Shown here: positions 52,868 to 61,933 of the stretch, in pieces
Position numbering within the stretch: position 1 is the first letter of the stretch
Layout of the letters: each line of letters begins with the position of its first letter
Assembly (NCBI RefSeq): GCF_900609045.1
Contig: NZ_UXAV01000042.1
Span: forward strand, 62,001-126,000
Origin: Filibacter tadaridae
Lineage (GTDB): Bacteria > Bacillota > Bacilli > Bacillales_A > Planococcaceae
Length of the DNA: 64,000 nucleotides
Reading direction: 5' to 3'
Made by a program: the position numbers and the translations under genes
The notes under the pieces: generated by a model
Database searches by the model: none
Told to the model about the DNA's origin: nothing
What the model saw: only the letters and a program-made list of their open reading frames with translations

Positions 52868-53037
52868 ACTATCCCATGTATGTTGACATAAAGAATTCTC
52901 TCAACAACGCTCGGCGCTTGGGGATGCCTCCCGCAATAAGCCAGCCAGAAGACCGCTGTCAGTCTTATTGCTTCGGCTACCCCAGTTAGGCGCCTTCGCT
53001 GGAGACTATATAGAATCATTAGTTCAACATATATAGT
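52868..53037. repeat. MITE-like repeat, copy C (long, hairpin-forming)
   Basis: About 170 bp with imperfect terminal inverted repeats: the left end ACTATCCCATGTATGTTGAC against the complement of the right end TTCAACATATATAGT. It has inner inverted parts GGCGCTTGGGGATGCC / GGCTACCCCAGTTAGGCGCC and perfect GCAATAAG/CTTATTGC. CGGCGCTTGGGGATGCCTCC matches copy B at 18 of 20 bases. No ORF inside. Confidence 0.65.
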
Positions 53038-53046
53038 TTTCTTTTC

Positions 53047-54747
53047 TTATAACTTAAATTGTTTGACCACTTGTTCCAACTCCGTGGCTAAGTGACTTGT
53101 TTCATTGGATCGATTTGCTACTTCGTCAATTGAAGCGGATGTTTGTTCTGTTGCGGCAGATACCTCAGAAGTTGCCTCTTCGATTTCATGAATAGCTACT
53201 GCTAATTGCTTGATAAGCTCAACAACATGGCTTGAGTTTTCTGCTTCAGTAGTTGTTAAAGTTGAAATACTGTTAATTCTATCCACCGTTTCAGATACCG
53301 CATGTGAAATATCTCCCAAGGACTTAGCAGTTAATCGGACTGTTTCTGTGCCCGTTTCAATGAGCCCAGTACTCTCGGTAGTTGACACGACAACTTGTTG
53401 GATTCGGTTCGTTATATCCTTCACTAATTTCTCAACCTTCAGAACTTCATCGTTAGATTGTTCCGCAAGCTTTCTAACTTCCTCAGCAACGACTGCGAAT
53501 CCTTTTCCATGTTCACCAGCACGAGCGGCTTCAATGGAGGCATTTAATGCAAGTAGATTAGTTTGCGCAGCAATAGCTGAAATAGAAACTGTAATTGTTT
53601 GTATTTCTTTTGTAGAATCTATTAAATCTTGAATTGTGCCGCTTGTCTCTACAGATGATACTCTAATTTTCTCCATATCTTGGCTTGTCTCACGTGCTTG
53701 AAGTTGTCCACCTTCAGCTATTTGCATAGTGAGTTTGGAACTTGTAACACTTTCATCCGCTTTTTCTTTTGAATGGCGCAAATCTTCAGCTAGCGCGATT
53801 AGAATAGTAGAAGCATATTCGGCGTTATTCGTTCCATCCGATACGGACGCGGCGGTATCACTCATTGTCTCCGCTACTTGATGGATAGCTAATTTCATTT
53901 CATCCAACGATGCGGCAGTATCAACCGCATTTTTTGTAAGCTGAACAGAAGTCGATTGCATAGTACCAATCATCATTCGTAAATTGGCTCTCATCGTATT
54001 TAACGTTTGACCGAGATCACTTACTTCGTCATGACCTTGAACACTTATGTCCTTGACTCCAAGATTTCCATTTGCAATTTCCTTTGCATACTGGATTAAT
54101 GTAGAAATCAATTTTGTTTTCTTACGAATTAGAAGGATTGTAATAAATGAAGCAATAATCATCGGAATAAGGCTTATTAAAATTCCACTACTGACAACAG
54201 CCCATGTACGCTCACCTACAATTGACCCGTCGAAGTCAATAACGCTTAATGCAACAATTTTTCCGTTTGCATCATGATTTTCATAGATAGGCGCATAACC
54301 GGACAACCGCTCGATACCTGCGAATTCATAAAGCTCCGAGTATGTTGAATGCTTCATCTCAAGAAGCATAGCCACTGCTTTTTTGTCCATCGGGAATGCG
54401 TCACCCGGTTTAAACCCTTTATCGCGTAAATTGTCGTCAAGTGCAAGAATATTTCCATCTAAGTCAAGAATATACTGCGTCTCGAAAATATCTTTGTGGT
54501 TAACTGTCCAATTTAATTGTTCGCTGACAGTATCCATCGCATCCTTGTCTCCATGGAGCATTTTGTCAACATCATCAGGTCTGATTAAGCCGGTTGTAAT
54601 AGCTGCACATCCATAGGCTTCAATACCGGCGGCATCATATAATTTATCGTATGCCGTTTTGTAGGTTGCGACAGAAGTAATTGTTAACATAGCTATCATA
54701 ATTGCTACAATAATCGTTCCCAGTTGTACGGTTAATGTTTTTTTCAT
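53047..54747 (-). CDS. Methyl-accepting chemotaxis protein
   Basis: A 566-residue MCP: first membrane helix (about 7-30), an extracellular dCache-like sensor (about 35-190), a second helix (about 195-215), a HAMP domain (about 218-270) and a C-terminal signalling coil with the hairpin tip [20 protein letters not shown]. It signals to CheA. The ligand is not readable. ATG 54747 follows GGAGGAA; an extension to 54783 has no ribosome site. No other chemotaxis gene is in the window. Confidence 0.93.
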   Translation of the reverse strand: MKKTLTVQLGTIIVAIMIAMLTITSVATYKTAYDKLYDAAGIEAYGCAAITTGLIRPDDVDKMLHGDKDAMDTVSEQLNWTVNHKDIFETQYILDLDGNILALDDNLRDKGFKPGDAFPMDKKAVAMLLEMKHSTYSELYEFAGIERLSGYAPIYENHDANGKIVALSVIDFDGSIVGERTWAVVSSGILISLIPMIIASFITILLIRKKTKLISTLIQYAKEIANGNLGVKDISVQGHDEVSDLGQTLNTMRANLRMMIGTMQSTSVQLTKNAVDTAASLDEMKLAIHQVAETMSDTAASVSDGTNNAEYASTILIALAEDLRHSKEKADESVTSSKLTMQIAEGGQLQARETSQDMEKIRVSSVETSGTIQDLIDSTKEIQTITVSISAIAAQTNLLALNASIEAARAGEHGKGFAVVAEEVRKLAEQSNDEVLKVEKLVKDITNRIQQVVVSTTESTGLIETGTETVRLTAKSLGDISHAVSETVDRINSISTLTTTEAENSSHVVELIKQLAVAIHEIEEATSEVSAATEQTSASIDEVANRSNETSHLATELEQVVKQFKL

Positions 54748-55046
54748 ACTTTCTTCCTCCGTTCTATCCGCGGCTAGGTACAAAGTTCCCGCTACGTATC
54801 TATCATACTTTATAATTCTATGAAAACAAGTCTTTAAAAGTATATATTTATGAAGAAATTAATAAAATCCTTGTACTATCTTTGGATAATTTAGAAAACC
54901 TTAATTTTTTTTTTACAGTATTCAAACCAAACAACTATACTATTTGTATAAGTAGAAATCGGTATTCGTTAATGGGTTTTATAATCCACGTTGTGAAATA
55001 TATGCAATCAGGAATTGTGGTAAACTGATGGTATGAGGTGATACTG

Positions 55047-55586
55047 ATGACTGAGAATGAAAAAGTACTTGGGGAAGAGCGTCGGCAACTGCTTATTGCG
55101 ACTTTAAAAAAGGCAACTAAAGCATTGCCGGGACGGGAACTTGGAGAATTGACAAATGTTAGCCGTCAAGTCATAGTTAGTGACATTACCCTGTTAAAGG
55201 CAAGAAATGAACCGATAATCGCGACAAGTCAAGGGTATGTATACATGCACCCACAAGCAGTGCCGGAACGCTATGAAAAGACAATCGTTTGCCGCCACAC
55301 GCCTGGACAGGCGGAAGAAGAACTAAATATTTTCGTTGATAATGGCGTAACTGTGAAAGATGTTAGAATCGAGCATCCCGTTTACGGTGATCTGAGCGCA
55401 TCTATCATGGTTTCCAATCGAAGCGACGTAAAGGAATTCATCCATAAAGTGAGTGAAGTGAATGGTGTGTTTCTATTGAAACTAACCGATGGCGGAATTC
55501 ATCTACATACGGTCATAGCGGATAATGAACAACAAATCCAAAATGCAGAAGACGCACTACGAAAAGCGGATATACTCGTCGATTGA
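55047..55586 (+). CDS. niaR: NiaR-type NAD-biosynthesis repressor (3H domain)
   Basis: A 179-residue repressor: N-terminal HTH_11 (about 8-65, with LGELTNVSRQVIVSDITLLKA) and a 3H domain (about 75-170) with the three histidine motifs CRHTPGQ, IEHPVYGDL and HLHTV. In Firmicutes NiaR binds nicotinic acid and represses NAD synthesis or niacin uptake genes. ATG 55047 lies 8 nt from ATGAGG. No nad genes are adjacent, so it acts in trans. Confidence 0.9.
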   Translation: MTENEKVLGEERRQLLIATLKKATKALPGRELGELTNVSRQVIVSDITLLKARNEPIIATSQGYVYMHPQAVPERYEKTIVCRHTPGQAEEELNIFVDNGVTVKDVRIEHPVYGDLSASIMVSNRSDVKEFIHKVSEVNGVFLLKLTDGGIHLHTVIADNEQQIQNAEDALRKADILVD

Positions 55587-55604
55587 CGGTTATCCGCTTT
55601 TTTT
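55566..55604 (+). terminator. Terminator overlapping the niaR stop
   Basis: GCGGATA/TATCCGC arms with the stop codon in the loop, then TTTTTTT. Confidence 0.8.
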
Positions 55605-55622
55605 ATTATCTATTTTTACCCA

Positions 55623-55721
55623 CTATACAAATGAGTCTTTCAATCTTTTTTGCAATTCATATGCTGCTGTTGTTTTACCGGATCCGAATGTGCCGTTAAT
55701 CCAAATAATGATAATACTCAA
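55623..55721 (-). pseudogene. 5' remnant of a TmrB-like P-loop ATPase gene
   Basis: The minus-strand frame reads [19 protein letters not shown]...QKRLKDSFV then TAG. The block [23 protein letters not shown]...SFV is the start of the TmrB-like/AAA P-loop family, which normally continues with YDPE and about 150 more residues. Here it stops 32 codons in, with no ribosome site, and the following sequence is the end of niaR. It looks like a truncated relic left by a deletion. Confidence 0.65.
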
Positions 55722-55793
55722 TCCGAATCCGGTAGTGGAAAGTTTAATATACTTTTCCGTTACATACCATTTCAGCACATTAGACTGTCCTCT

Positions 55794-57221
55794 TTAAGCT
55801 CTCACATACCCCTGATAGTTTTTCTCGATCCAACACCCTAGCTTAAACAACGCATCTTCATTACCATTTTTACTTATTAACTGAATGCTTATCGGCATAC
55901 CTGTTTCATCCATACCGACTGGAATTGTCAAAGATGGCAAGCCCCAGACGTTTGCATAAGCCACAAATGGCATATACGTCTTAAATGTTTTTTTAATGGA
56001 GAATATCTCCTTGTAAACAACACCATGATGCGGTGCGGCCGTGTGGTAGACTGGAAATATCAAAATTCGTTCGTTTAGGTCTTTATCCAGCTCTTCATCT
56101 ACCCGTTCAACAAGCTCATGTATTTCCCTTACGCGTTTATCAGAAGGTTTAAACAGGGATGCACCGATAAGTGCCCAAGATAGGTACCGATGGATTTCAG
56201 ACTTGCCGTTGAATAATTCCTTCAAATATGCACGCAACGGACGGACGGGCTTCTCGCCAAACGCTTCTTTACCAGCCCCCACCGCCCCATCAATTGACAT
56301 AATTTCTTGCCACAAAAGGGCGGACTCCTCAAAGTAAGGAGGCGCTTTTCGCTCAGTCTTAAAGTCCTCGTTACTACTTGAATAGATTGAATCCATTAAT
56401 GCAGCCGTCGCTGAGGATAAAGGATAATCTGTTTCAGGTAATATATTTACTGTAAAACCCGTAATTTCTTTCTCTTGAGCCTGCTCTTTGGCAACAATAT
56501 TATATATCAACCTTGCATCCTTTACTGATTTTGTTAGTGGACCGATGCCTAACATGCGTTTTTGAAGTTCATGATCCTCAACGGGGAAACTTCCACTAGC
56601 TGAAACTTGGCCCCTTCCCGATTTGAAACCGATTACTCCAGTAAAATGGCTTGGAAAGCGAATAGATCCGCCAATATCCGATCCTAGACCTACCGCTGCT
56701 CCGCTCACTGCAATCATTGCAGCTTCACCACCACTTGAACCACCTACAGTCTTAGTCAAATCTCTTGGATTATTCGTCCGTCCATACAATTTGTTATCCG
56801 TCTCTTGGCAAAAGCAAAGCTCGGGAGTATTTGTTTTGCCTAAAATAATTGCCCCTTCCGCTTTTAGCTTTTGAACAACTTCAGCATCCCCCTCCTGTAA
56901 ATACCCTTTTCGATGTAGCAGGCCGCCCGTAGTCTGCATACCACTTACGTGAAAAGACTCTTTCATGCTGATTGGGACGCCTAGCAGCTTTCCCTTAGCT
57001 TTGTTTTCCGCAATTCGCTGATCTGCATAATCCGCTTCCTCCAGTGCCAATGCGAATCGATCCTCGACTAAGAAGTTGATTGTTGGATTCATTTTTCTAA
57101 TCTGTCCGATGAATGTTTCAGTAACTTCACGAGAGGAAATTTCCTTATTTGCAATCATTTCAGCCAAGTCAGTTGCATCCCTATCAAGTACGTTCAGTCT
57201 TTTTTGTTCCGACACAAGCAT
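55794..57221 (-). CDS. Amidase-signature family hydrolase
   Basis: A 475-residue amidase-signature enzyme. The catalytic triad is visible: Lys in VPISMKESFH (about 87), the cis-Ser in GGSSGGEAAM and the nucleophile Ser in GSDIGGSIRFPSH. The length and C-terminal NVWGLPSLTIPVG match GatA-like amidases, but no gatC or gatB is near, so it is likely a stand-alone amidase of unknown substrate. ATG 57221 follows GAGGGG. Confidence 0.9.
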   Translation of the reverse strand: MLVSEQKRLNVLDRDATDLAEMIANKEISSREVTETFIGQIRKMNPTINFLVEDRFALALEEADYADQRIAENKAKGKLLGVPISMKESFHVSGMQTTGGLLHRKGYLQEGDAEVVQKLKAEGAIILGKTNTPELCFCQETDNKLYGRTNNPRDLTKTVGGSSGGEAAMIAVSGAAVGLGSDIGGSIRFPSHFTGVIGFKSGRGQVSASGSFPVEDHELQKRMLGIGPLTKSVKDARLIYNIVAKEQAQEKEITGFTVNILPETDYPLSSATAALMDSIYSSSNEDFKTERKAPPYFEESALLWQEIMSIDGAVGAGKEAFGEKPVRPLRAYLKELFNGKSEIHRYLSWALIGASLFKPSDKRVREIHELVERVDEELDKDLNERILIFPVYHTAAPHHGVVYKEIFSIKKTFKTYMPFVAYANVWGLPSLTIPVGMDETGMPISIQLISKNGNEDALFKLGCWIEKNYQGYVRA

Positions 57222-57279
57222 GAAAAACACCCCTCACCCCGAATAGTTTTACTATTCTAATTGTACAAGAAACTCATAA

Positions 57280-57333
57280 AAAAAAGTACCTGGTGACAAA
57301 ACGGATATACGCGTTTTTTTTCCAGATACTTTA
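57280..57333. terminator. Terminator of the MscS gene
   Basis: AAAGTACCTGG/CCAGATACTTT arms around a partly structured loop; T-rich on the minus strand. Confidence 0.7.
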
Positions 57334-57344
57334 TAAAAAACACC

Positions 57345-58403
57345 TTATTCATCAACGTCGAATAAGACCCTATTACTAGGTATTGCATAAGTTACTTGTT
57401 CATTTTCGAGTATATCCATAATCTCGAAGTTAATATCTTCCTTGACTTCCAAATGTTCTACCCAAACAGTTGTTTTGGTAAAAAAGTAAAACAATAGTCC
57501 AAGTCCATTTTCTTTATATTCATCGAAAGAGACAATTATGGTGTCTGGATGAATACCTTGATGATTCTTTAACAAGTATCTAATTTGTCTAACGCTATTG
57601 TCCAAGTTACTTTTTGGTGTATCATGAGAAACAATCAGATTGAAATAAACACGTCTTTTTCCCATCTTACTCCAATTTGTAATGGTACTGTTTGATAACA
57701 TTGCATTAGGTACAGTTACAAGGGCATCTTCGAAATTTCGAATCTTTGTACTTCTAAATGAAATATCCTCTACTGTTCCTTCAACGTTAGGTGTCAAAAT
57801 CCAATCTCCTAATGTAAATGGTTTTTCGGTAATGATAACAATACCGCCAAAAAGATTAGCCAACGCCTCTTTTGCTGCAAAAGCAAATGCAAGCCCACCT
57901 ATACCCAAACCAGCAACAAATCCGTTCACATTGTATCCGAATTCTTGTGCAATCACACTTATACTAATTGCAATGATGATCAATCGGATTGCTTTCGAAA
58001 AAAACGGAACTAAAATGTCATCGATTCGAATGTTAAAACGATCGTTAATACGAGAAAAGACCAAAGATGTTGAACTTGTAAGATTATATAGGCACCAAGT
58101 AACAAGTATAATAATCGAGGATCTAAACAAATGCTTAAACAGTGGGTTGGATCTATCAAGATAAGGAAAGTAATCCATCGCTATAAAAGTTCCTATAATG
58201 ATGAATAACCACTGTATCGGTTTCTCAACAGCAATGAATATGTTGGAGAAAAACGCAGTTTTTGCTTTATTGCCTAATTTCAGGATTAGTGAAAATATAT
58301 ATTTTGCGAATAACTTCCTGAATAGTAGAAAAACCAACATGATTCCAATTGAAATCAGTAAGTCTTTCGAGTTTTCAAATGTAAGTACTTCGTTCCAAGA
58401 CAT
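57345..58403 (-). CDS. MscS-family mechanosensitive channel
   Basis: A 352-residue MscS-type channel. Four or five membrane helices (about 12-190), the pore-lining Gly/Ala-rich helix GLGIGGLAFAFAAKEALANLFGG (about 167-189), then the beta domain (FTLGDWI...VEGTVEDI) and the alpha/beta C-terminus. It opens on membrane tension to release solutes. ATG follows AAGGATG. Monocistronic. Confidence 0.93.
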   Translation of the reverse strand: MSWNEVLTFENSKDLLISIGIMLVFLLFRKLFAKYIFSLILKLGNKAKTAFFSNIFIAVEKPIQWLFIIIGTFIAMDYFPYLDRSNPLFKHLFRSSIIILVTWCLYNLTSSTSLVFSRINDRFNIRIDDILVPFFSKAIRLIIIAISISVIAQEFGYNVNGFVAGLGIGGLAFAFAAKEALANLFGGIVIITEKPFTLGDWILTPNVEGTVEDISFRSTKIRNFEDALVTVPNAMLSNSTITNWSKMGKRRVYFNLIVSHDTPKSNLDNSVRQIRYLLKNHQGIHPDTIIVSFDEYKENGLGLLFYFFTKTTVWVEHLEVKEDINFEIMDILENEQVTYAIPSNRVLFDVDE

Positions 58404-58513
58404 TAACGTTCATCCTTCCATAACTATCTAGTCCCCATCATAACAAAAATATCTCTATGAAAAAAGCGAGGACTATTGCAGAGTTACGATCTTAAAATAG
58501 AAGGTAAGGGTAG

Positions 58514-59149
58514 TTAGCAATTCATACCAATTTCCCTATCGAGCTGTTCCAAAAATGCGCACATAAACGTATGTCTTTCTTCAGCGATCCGTTTCCCTTC
58601 ATTTGTTACCATGAGATCTTTTAACAAAAGAAGTTTTTCATAAAAATGAGTGACGGATGCTGTATTTTTTGAACGGTACTCTTCTTCAGACATGTTTTCT
58701 CTTGTATGTTCATCTGCATCATATAACTTCCTACCTCTTGCTCCACCAAATGCAAATGTGCGCGCAATACCGATTGCCCCGATTGCATCCAGTCGATCTG
58801 CATCACGGACGATTGACCCTTCGATGGACGTGATATTCTTTGCGTTACCTCCACTGAACGAAACGCTTTCAATACAAGCGAGTACCTGATTCGTCAATTC
58901 CGCTTCAACGCCAAGTGACTGAAGGATTTCTTTTGCTGACGGATTGGCATCGGATTTGTATTTTGCATCGTCAATATCATGTAGCAGCACGGCGAGCATA
59001 ACTTTCCCCGCGTTTGCGGAAGGCTCCGTTTTTAAGATTTCTTCTGCGTTTTTTCGTACTCGCTCAATATGCGCAAAGTCGTGGCTCGCATCGAAAGTCT
59101 CGTAGATACCTTTCACGATATACTGACATTTAGCAAGAATAGCTTGCAT
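58514..59149 (-). CDS. ypgQ: HD-domain phosphohydrolase, YpgQ type
   Basis: A 211-residue HD hydrolase: HDFAHIERVRKNA (about 23-35), the metal-binding HD in LLHDIDDAKY (about 56-65), and IVRDADRLDAIGAIGIAR (about 109-126). It probably cleaves phosphate esters or nucleotides. YpgQ is adjacent to ypgR in B. subtilis; here ypgR is 15 kb away, so the block has been broken. ATG follows AAGGAGTG. Confidence 0.88.
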   Translation of the reverse strand: MQAILAKCQYIVKGIYETFDASHDFAHIERVRKNAEEILKTEPSANAGKVMLAVLLHDIDDAKYKSDANPSAKEILQSLGVEAELTNQVLACIESVSFSGGNAKNITSIEGSIVRDADRLDAIGAIGIARTFAFGGARGRKLYDADEHTRENMSEEEYRSKNTASVTHFYEKLLLLKDLMVTNEGKRIAEERHTFMCAFLEQLDREIGMNC

Positions 59150-59213
59150 GTGTAATCACTCCTTATTTCATTATTAATTTCTATTTATTCATTCTGAAAA
59201 TTGAGGCATATCA

Positions 59214-59242
59214 TTGACGTATCCTGTCAATACATGTATAAT
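59214..59242 (+). promoter_or_regulatory. Sigma-A promoter of cspD
   Basis: TTGACG, 17-bp spacer, TATAAT. The leader is only about 50 nt, unlike the long leader of the other csp. Confidence 0.85.
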
Positions 59243-59298
59243 CAGTTCATCCATGCATAGTAATGGGTGGGACATCGAAGCGCCGAGGAGGAGTTTAC

Positions 59299-59508
59299 AT
59301 GTACCAGGGAACAGTGAAATGGTTCAGTAGTGACAAAGGCTATGGTTTCATCGAAGCGGATGACGGGGAAGATGTGTTCGTCCACTTTACCGGTATTGTA
59401 TCAGAAGGCTTTAAAACGCTTGATGAAGGGCAAGCCGTATCTTTCGAAATTATTGAAGGAAATCGCGGTCCTCAGGCGGCGAATGTCCTGAAATCTGAAG
59501 TTGAATGA
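59299..59508 (+). CDS. cspD: Cold-shock protein CspD
   Basis: A 69-residue cold-shock domain with RNP1 KGYGFIEA and RNP2 [11 protein letters not shown] 59299 lies after GAGGAGGAG; an in-frame extension to 59263 is spurious. The neighbours ypeQ and ypeP follow, as in B. subtilis, which supports the cspD name. It shares its terminator with ypeQ. Confidence 0.93.
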   Translation: MYQGTVKWFSSDKGYGFIEADDGEDVFVHFTGIVSEGFKTLDEGQAVSFEIIEGNRGPQAANVLKSEVE

Positions 59509-59516
59509 TTCATAAC

Positions 59517-59554
59517 AAAATCCCGTCGGCGTGACGTGCCGCGGGATATTATTT
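59517..59554. terminator. Terminator between cspD and ypeQ
   Basis: ATCCCG...CGGGAT with inner GGC/GCC pairing, T-rich on both strands. Confidence 0.8.
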
Positions 59555-59737
59555 TGTCATTTTATTCATTTCATTGCCTAAAAATTTCAGCTGTTCACCA
59601 ACCGTACAGGTCCGGATACAAAAATTGTGCGCAATTGTTTTTCCGTTATCCCGTGCAAGTTGCGTTTTTAAGAAACAGCCCTCACAATAGGTGTCAAGTA
59701 CCTCATTAATATCATTCATTATATTTGTTTTTTCCAT
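59549..59737 (-). CDS. ypeQ: Zinc-finger domain protein, YpeQ type
   Basis: A 62-residue protein with cysteines in the pattern CEGC...FCIRTC, matching the small DUF2602 zinc-finger family. ATG 59737 follows GGAGG; the long in-frame extension to 59893 is antisense to ypeP and is rejected. The role is unknown. It sits between cspD and ypeP as in B. subtilis. Confidence 0.85.
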   Translation of the reverse strand: MEKTNIMNDINEVLDTYCEGCFLKTQLARDNGKTIAHNFCIRTCTVGEQLKFLGNEMNKMTK

Positions 59738-59825
59738 AGCAACCTCCGAATGAAACGATTCCTCTATTTTAATACGGTTTCGTTGGTGTTGCAACTTATC
59801 AATTTCATGTTGAGGTGATGATAAA

Positions 59826-60218
59826 ATGATTGAATTATATGTTGACGGTGCAAGTGCCGGAAATCCAGGAAAAAGCGGTATAGGGATATTCATAAAAGGC
59901 GAAGGCCATCAAGTGAAAATTTCAGAGCCCATTGGTCCGACAAATAATCATACTGCAGAATTCCAAGCACTTTTGAGAGGGTTGGAAGAAGTGGCTAAAC
60001 TGACAAAAGGTATTGTTTCTGCACGATCGGATTCCCAGATTGTTGTGATGGCTGTGGAGAAAGAGTTTGTTAAAAATGAGCTTCATAAAGAGTATTTAGC
60101 GCAGATTCTAGAAATCACCAAGACATTCGAATTTTTTTTCATCAAATGGATTCCTGATGCAGAAAACCGAGCTGCGGATGCCTTGGCGCGGGAAGCAATT
60201 CATAAAAATCTTCACTAG
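59826..60218 (+). CDS. ypeP: RNase HI-like protein, YpeP type
   Basis: A 130-residue RNase H fold protein. The four acidic catalytic positions appear as YVDGAS (Asp 7), TAEFQAL (Glu 45), RSDSQ (Asp 68) and NRAADALA (Asp 117). It therefore could cut RNA in RNA:DNA hybrids, although some YpeP/YpdQ relatives lack activity. ATG lies after TTGAGGTGAT. It is divergent from ypeQ with 88 bp between the starts. Confidence 0.88.
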   Translation: MIELYVDGASAGNPGKSGIGIFIKGEGHQVKISEPIGPTNNHTAEFQALLRGLEEVAKLTKGIVSARSDSQIVVMAVEKEFVKNELHKEYLAQILEITKTFEFFFIKWIPDAENRAADALAREAIHKNLH

Positions 60219-60354
60219 CCACTAGCTTTAATTAGGATAAAAACATCTACTTCGTTGCGGTACAAACAATTGCTTCATAGTCATTAGTATATACGCCCAT
60301 AACTTATTTTATTTCACACAACCGCTCCTTTTTTTTTAAAGAATCAATAGAAAA

Positions 60355-60386
60355 TACAAAACACCGCAATTAGCGGTGTTTTTTTA
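60355..60386 (-). terminator. Terminator of the phosphoesterase gene
   Basis: ACACCGC/GCGGTGT hairpin; T-rich on both strands. Confidence 0.88.
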
Positions 60387-60395
60387 GGTTTGAAA

Positions 60396-60989
60396 TTATT
60401 CTGCTTTCATAAATGTAACAGTATTTGCTGATTGGTCATATAACACCCATTCCCTATCACCAACAACCGCCCCCACATTCACGAGAACATGTTCTCCCCC
60501 TATTTCATATGGAATCCCAAACTCTACAATTTGGTTTTTGCCGTTTTTTGAAAGTGCAGACCTATGACTATGGCCGTAAAAAACCGTAGAAACTTCGACT
60601 TCCAGATGTACAGGTGACCAAGGCTCACCGCCCCATTCCCACTGATGGCCGTGGATTATTTCTGCATTGCCAATTTCAAATGTAGTAGGCATTGCAGAGA
60701 GTTTTTCACGGAGTGGATCTGCTGTTTCAGTAATTAGTAAAATACGTTCTTCCTGATTGCCTTTTACAGATAGGAATGTTAATAGTTCCTGAAACCCTTC
60801 AGGTATAAGCATAACGTCTTCTAACCGTGTGAATTTCGCTTCAGCGATGTTTTTTTTGCTGATTGTACATTCAAACAAGTCACCCGTCCCGACTTTTACT
60901 GCATTGGGTGCTTTATCTGTTATATCGGCAAGGACTCTTTCCAAATCTGTTTTCGATGAGTGAATGTCCCCTAATAATGCGTAATGCAA
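60396..60989 (-). CDS. Calcineurin-like metallophosphoesterase
   Basis: A 197-residue metallophosphoesterase with the metal motifs GDIH (start), GTGDLF, GNQE (near 75), IHGHQ and FYGHSHRS. The usual GNH[E/D] is GNQE here, so the conserved His is replaced by Gln, which may change or lower activity. TTG 60989 is preferred, at 6 nt from AGAGGTG; GTG 60998 overlaps that site. Substrate unknown. Confidence 0.88.
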   Translation of the reverse strand: MHYALLGDIHSSKTDLERVLADITDKAPNAVKVGTGDLFECTISKKNIAEAKFTRLEDVMLIPEGFQELLTFLSVKGNQEERILLITETADPLREKLSAMPTTFEIGNAEIIHGHQWEWGGEPWSPVHLEVEVSTVFYGHSHRSALSKNGKNQIVEFGIPYEIGGEHVLVNVGAVVGDREWVLYDQSANTVTFMKAE

Positions 60990-61111
60990 TTTATCCACCT
61001 CTGCATTCTTTAATAGATTCGTATATAAAAACCATCCGGATACATCATAGGTTCCCCTCCAATAGTTCGCTATATTGGGATATACCCTTCATGCATAATT
61101 CTAGTCTTCAC

Positions 61112-61933
61112 TTATCCCTTTTCAACTTCGGCTCCTTCTTTTGAAATCCAATCACTATAACTGCCCACATATAAATGAACGTTGTCATACCCGTTATGAA
61201 CGAGCATTGCATAGAGTGGAGCAGCCGTTACACCACTACCGCAATAGACTGTTACTTCCTCTGTCGGGTTTACAATCGTGTTCAATTCATGTTTAACAGA
61301 TTCATCCATTCTGTACTGTCCGTTCACTTTCAGCTGCTCCCAGTCGAAGTTCAACGCACCTGGAATTCTACCTGCTATAGGGTCGATGGGTTCATAATCA
61401 CCGCGATGCCGTTCTGCAGAGCGGGCATCAAGTAAAAGACTTGCTGTTTTTCCCTCGACTGTGTCTTCTACGAATTCCCTAGTCGCGTAAAGTGTTTCAT
61501 TCCAATTTGGTGAAACGGATGTGCTAGTTGGAACAGGTATATCCGTTTCAACTGGGAATCCCATTTCTTTTATCTCTTGGTAACCCTCCAATGCGATAAC
61601 AGCATTGGTAAATCCAGCATACTGTAACAGCCACCATGCACGGGCTGCAAACGGACTACCGCCGTCATCATAAATGACGATGCAATCTTCTAATTCCAAT
61701 CCACTCGTGCTGAACAGCATTTTTAGCGCATCCTTTTCGGGCATAGGATGTCTACCGTACTGTTTGGTCATATCGGATAAATCGTGTTCCAAATCCCAAT
61801 ATACAGCACCCGCCATATGACTTGTCTCATAGTGTCGTCGGCCTTCATGTGGATTCTGTAATGAAAAGCGTGTATCAATCCATTTATAATCATTCATGTC
61901 AATCTCATTTACGGATATAAAAACAGTTGTCAT
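61112..61933 (-). CDS. 3-mercaptopyruvate/thiosulfate sulfurtransferase (two-domain rhodanese)
   Basis: A 273-residue protein with two rhodanese domains. The C-terminal active loop CGSGVTA (about 231-237) carries the catalytic Cys; the N-terminal domain has YDDGGSPFAARA and is inactive, as is usual. CGSGVT fits mercaptopyruvate sulfurtransferases. The ATG directly follows the stop of the dynamin gene (TAAATG), with the ribosome site in that gene's end. Confidence 0.92.
   Translation of the reverse strand: MTTVFISVNEIDMNDYKWIDTRFSLQNPHEGRRHYETSHMAGAVYWDLEHDLSDMTKQYGRHPMPEKDALKMLFSTSGLELEDCIVIYDDGGSPFAARAWWLLQYAGFTNAVIALEGYQEIKEMGFPVETDIPVPTSTSVSPNWNETLYATREFVEDTVEGKTASLLLDARSAERHRGDYEPIDPIAGRIPGALNFDWEQLKVNGQYRMDESVKHELNTIVNPTEEVTVYCGSGVTAAPLYAMLVHNGYDNVHLYVGSYSDWISKEGAEVEKG

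Noticed and set aside
59549..59893. 114-codon version of the ypeQ frame
   Set aside because: The extra 52 codons are antisense to the ypeP start, and a good ribosome site precedes the ATG at 59737.
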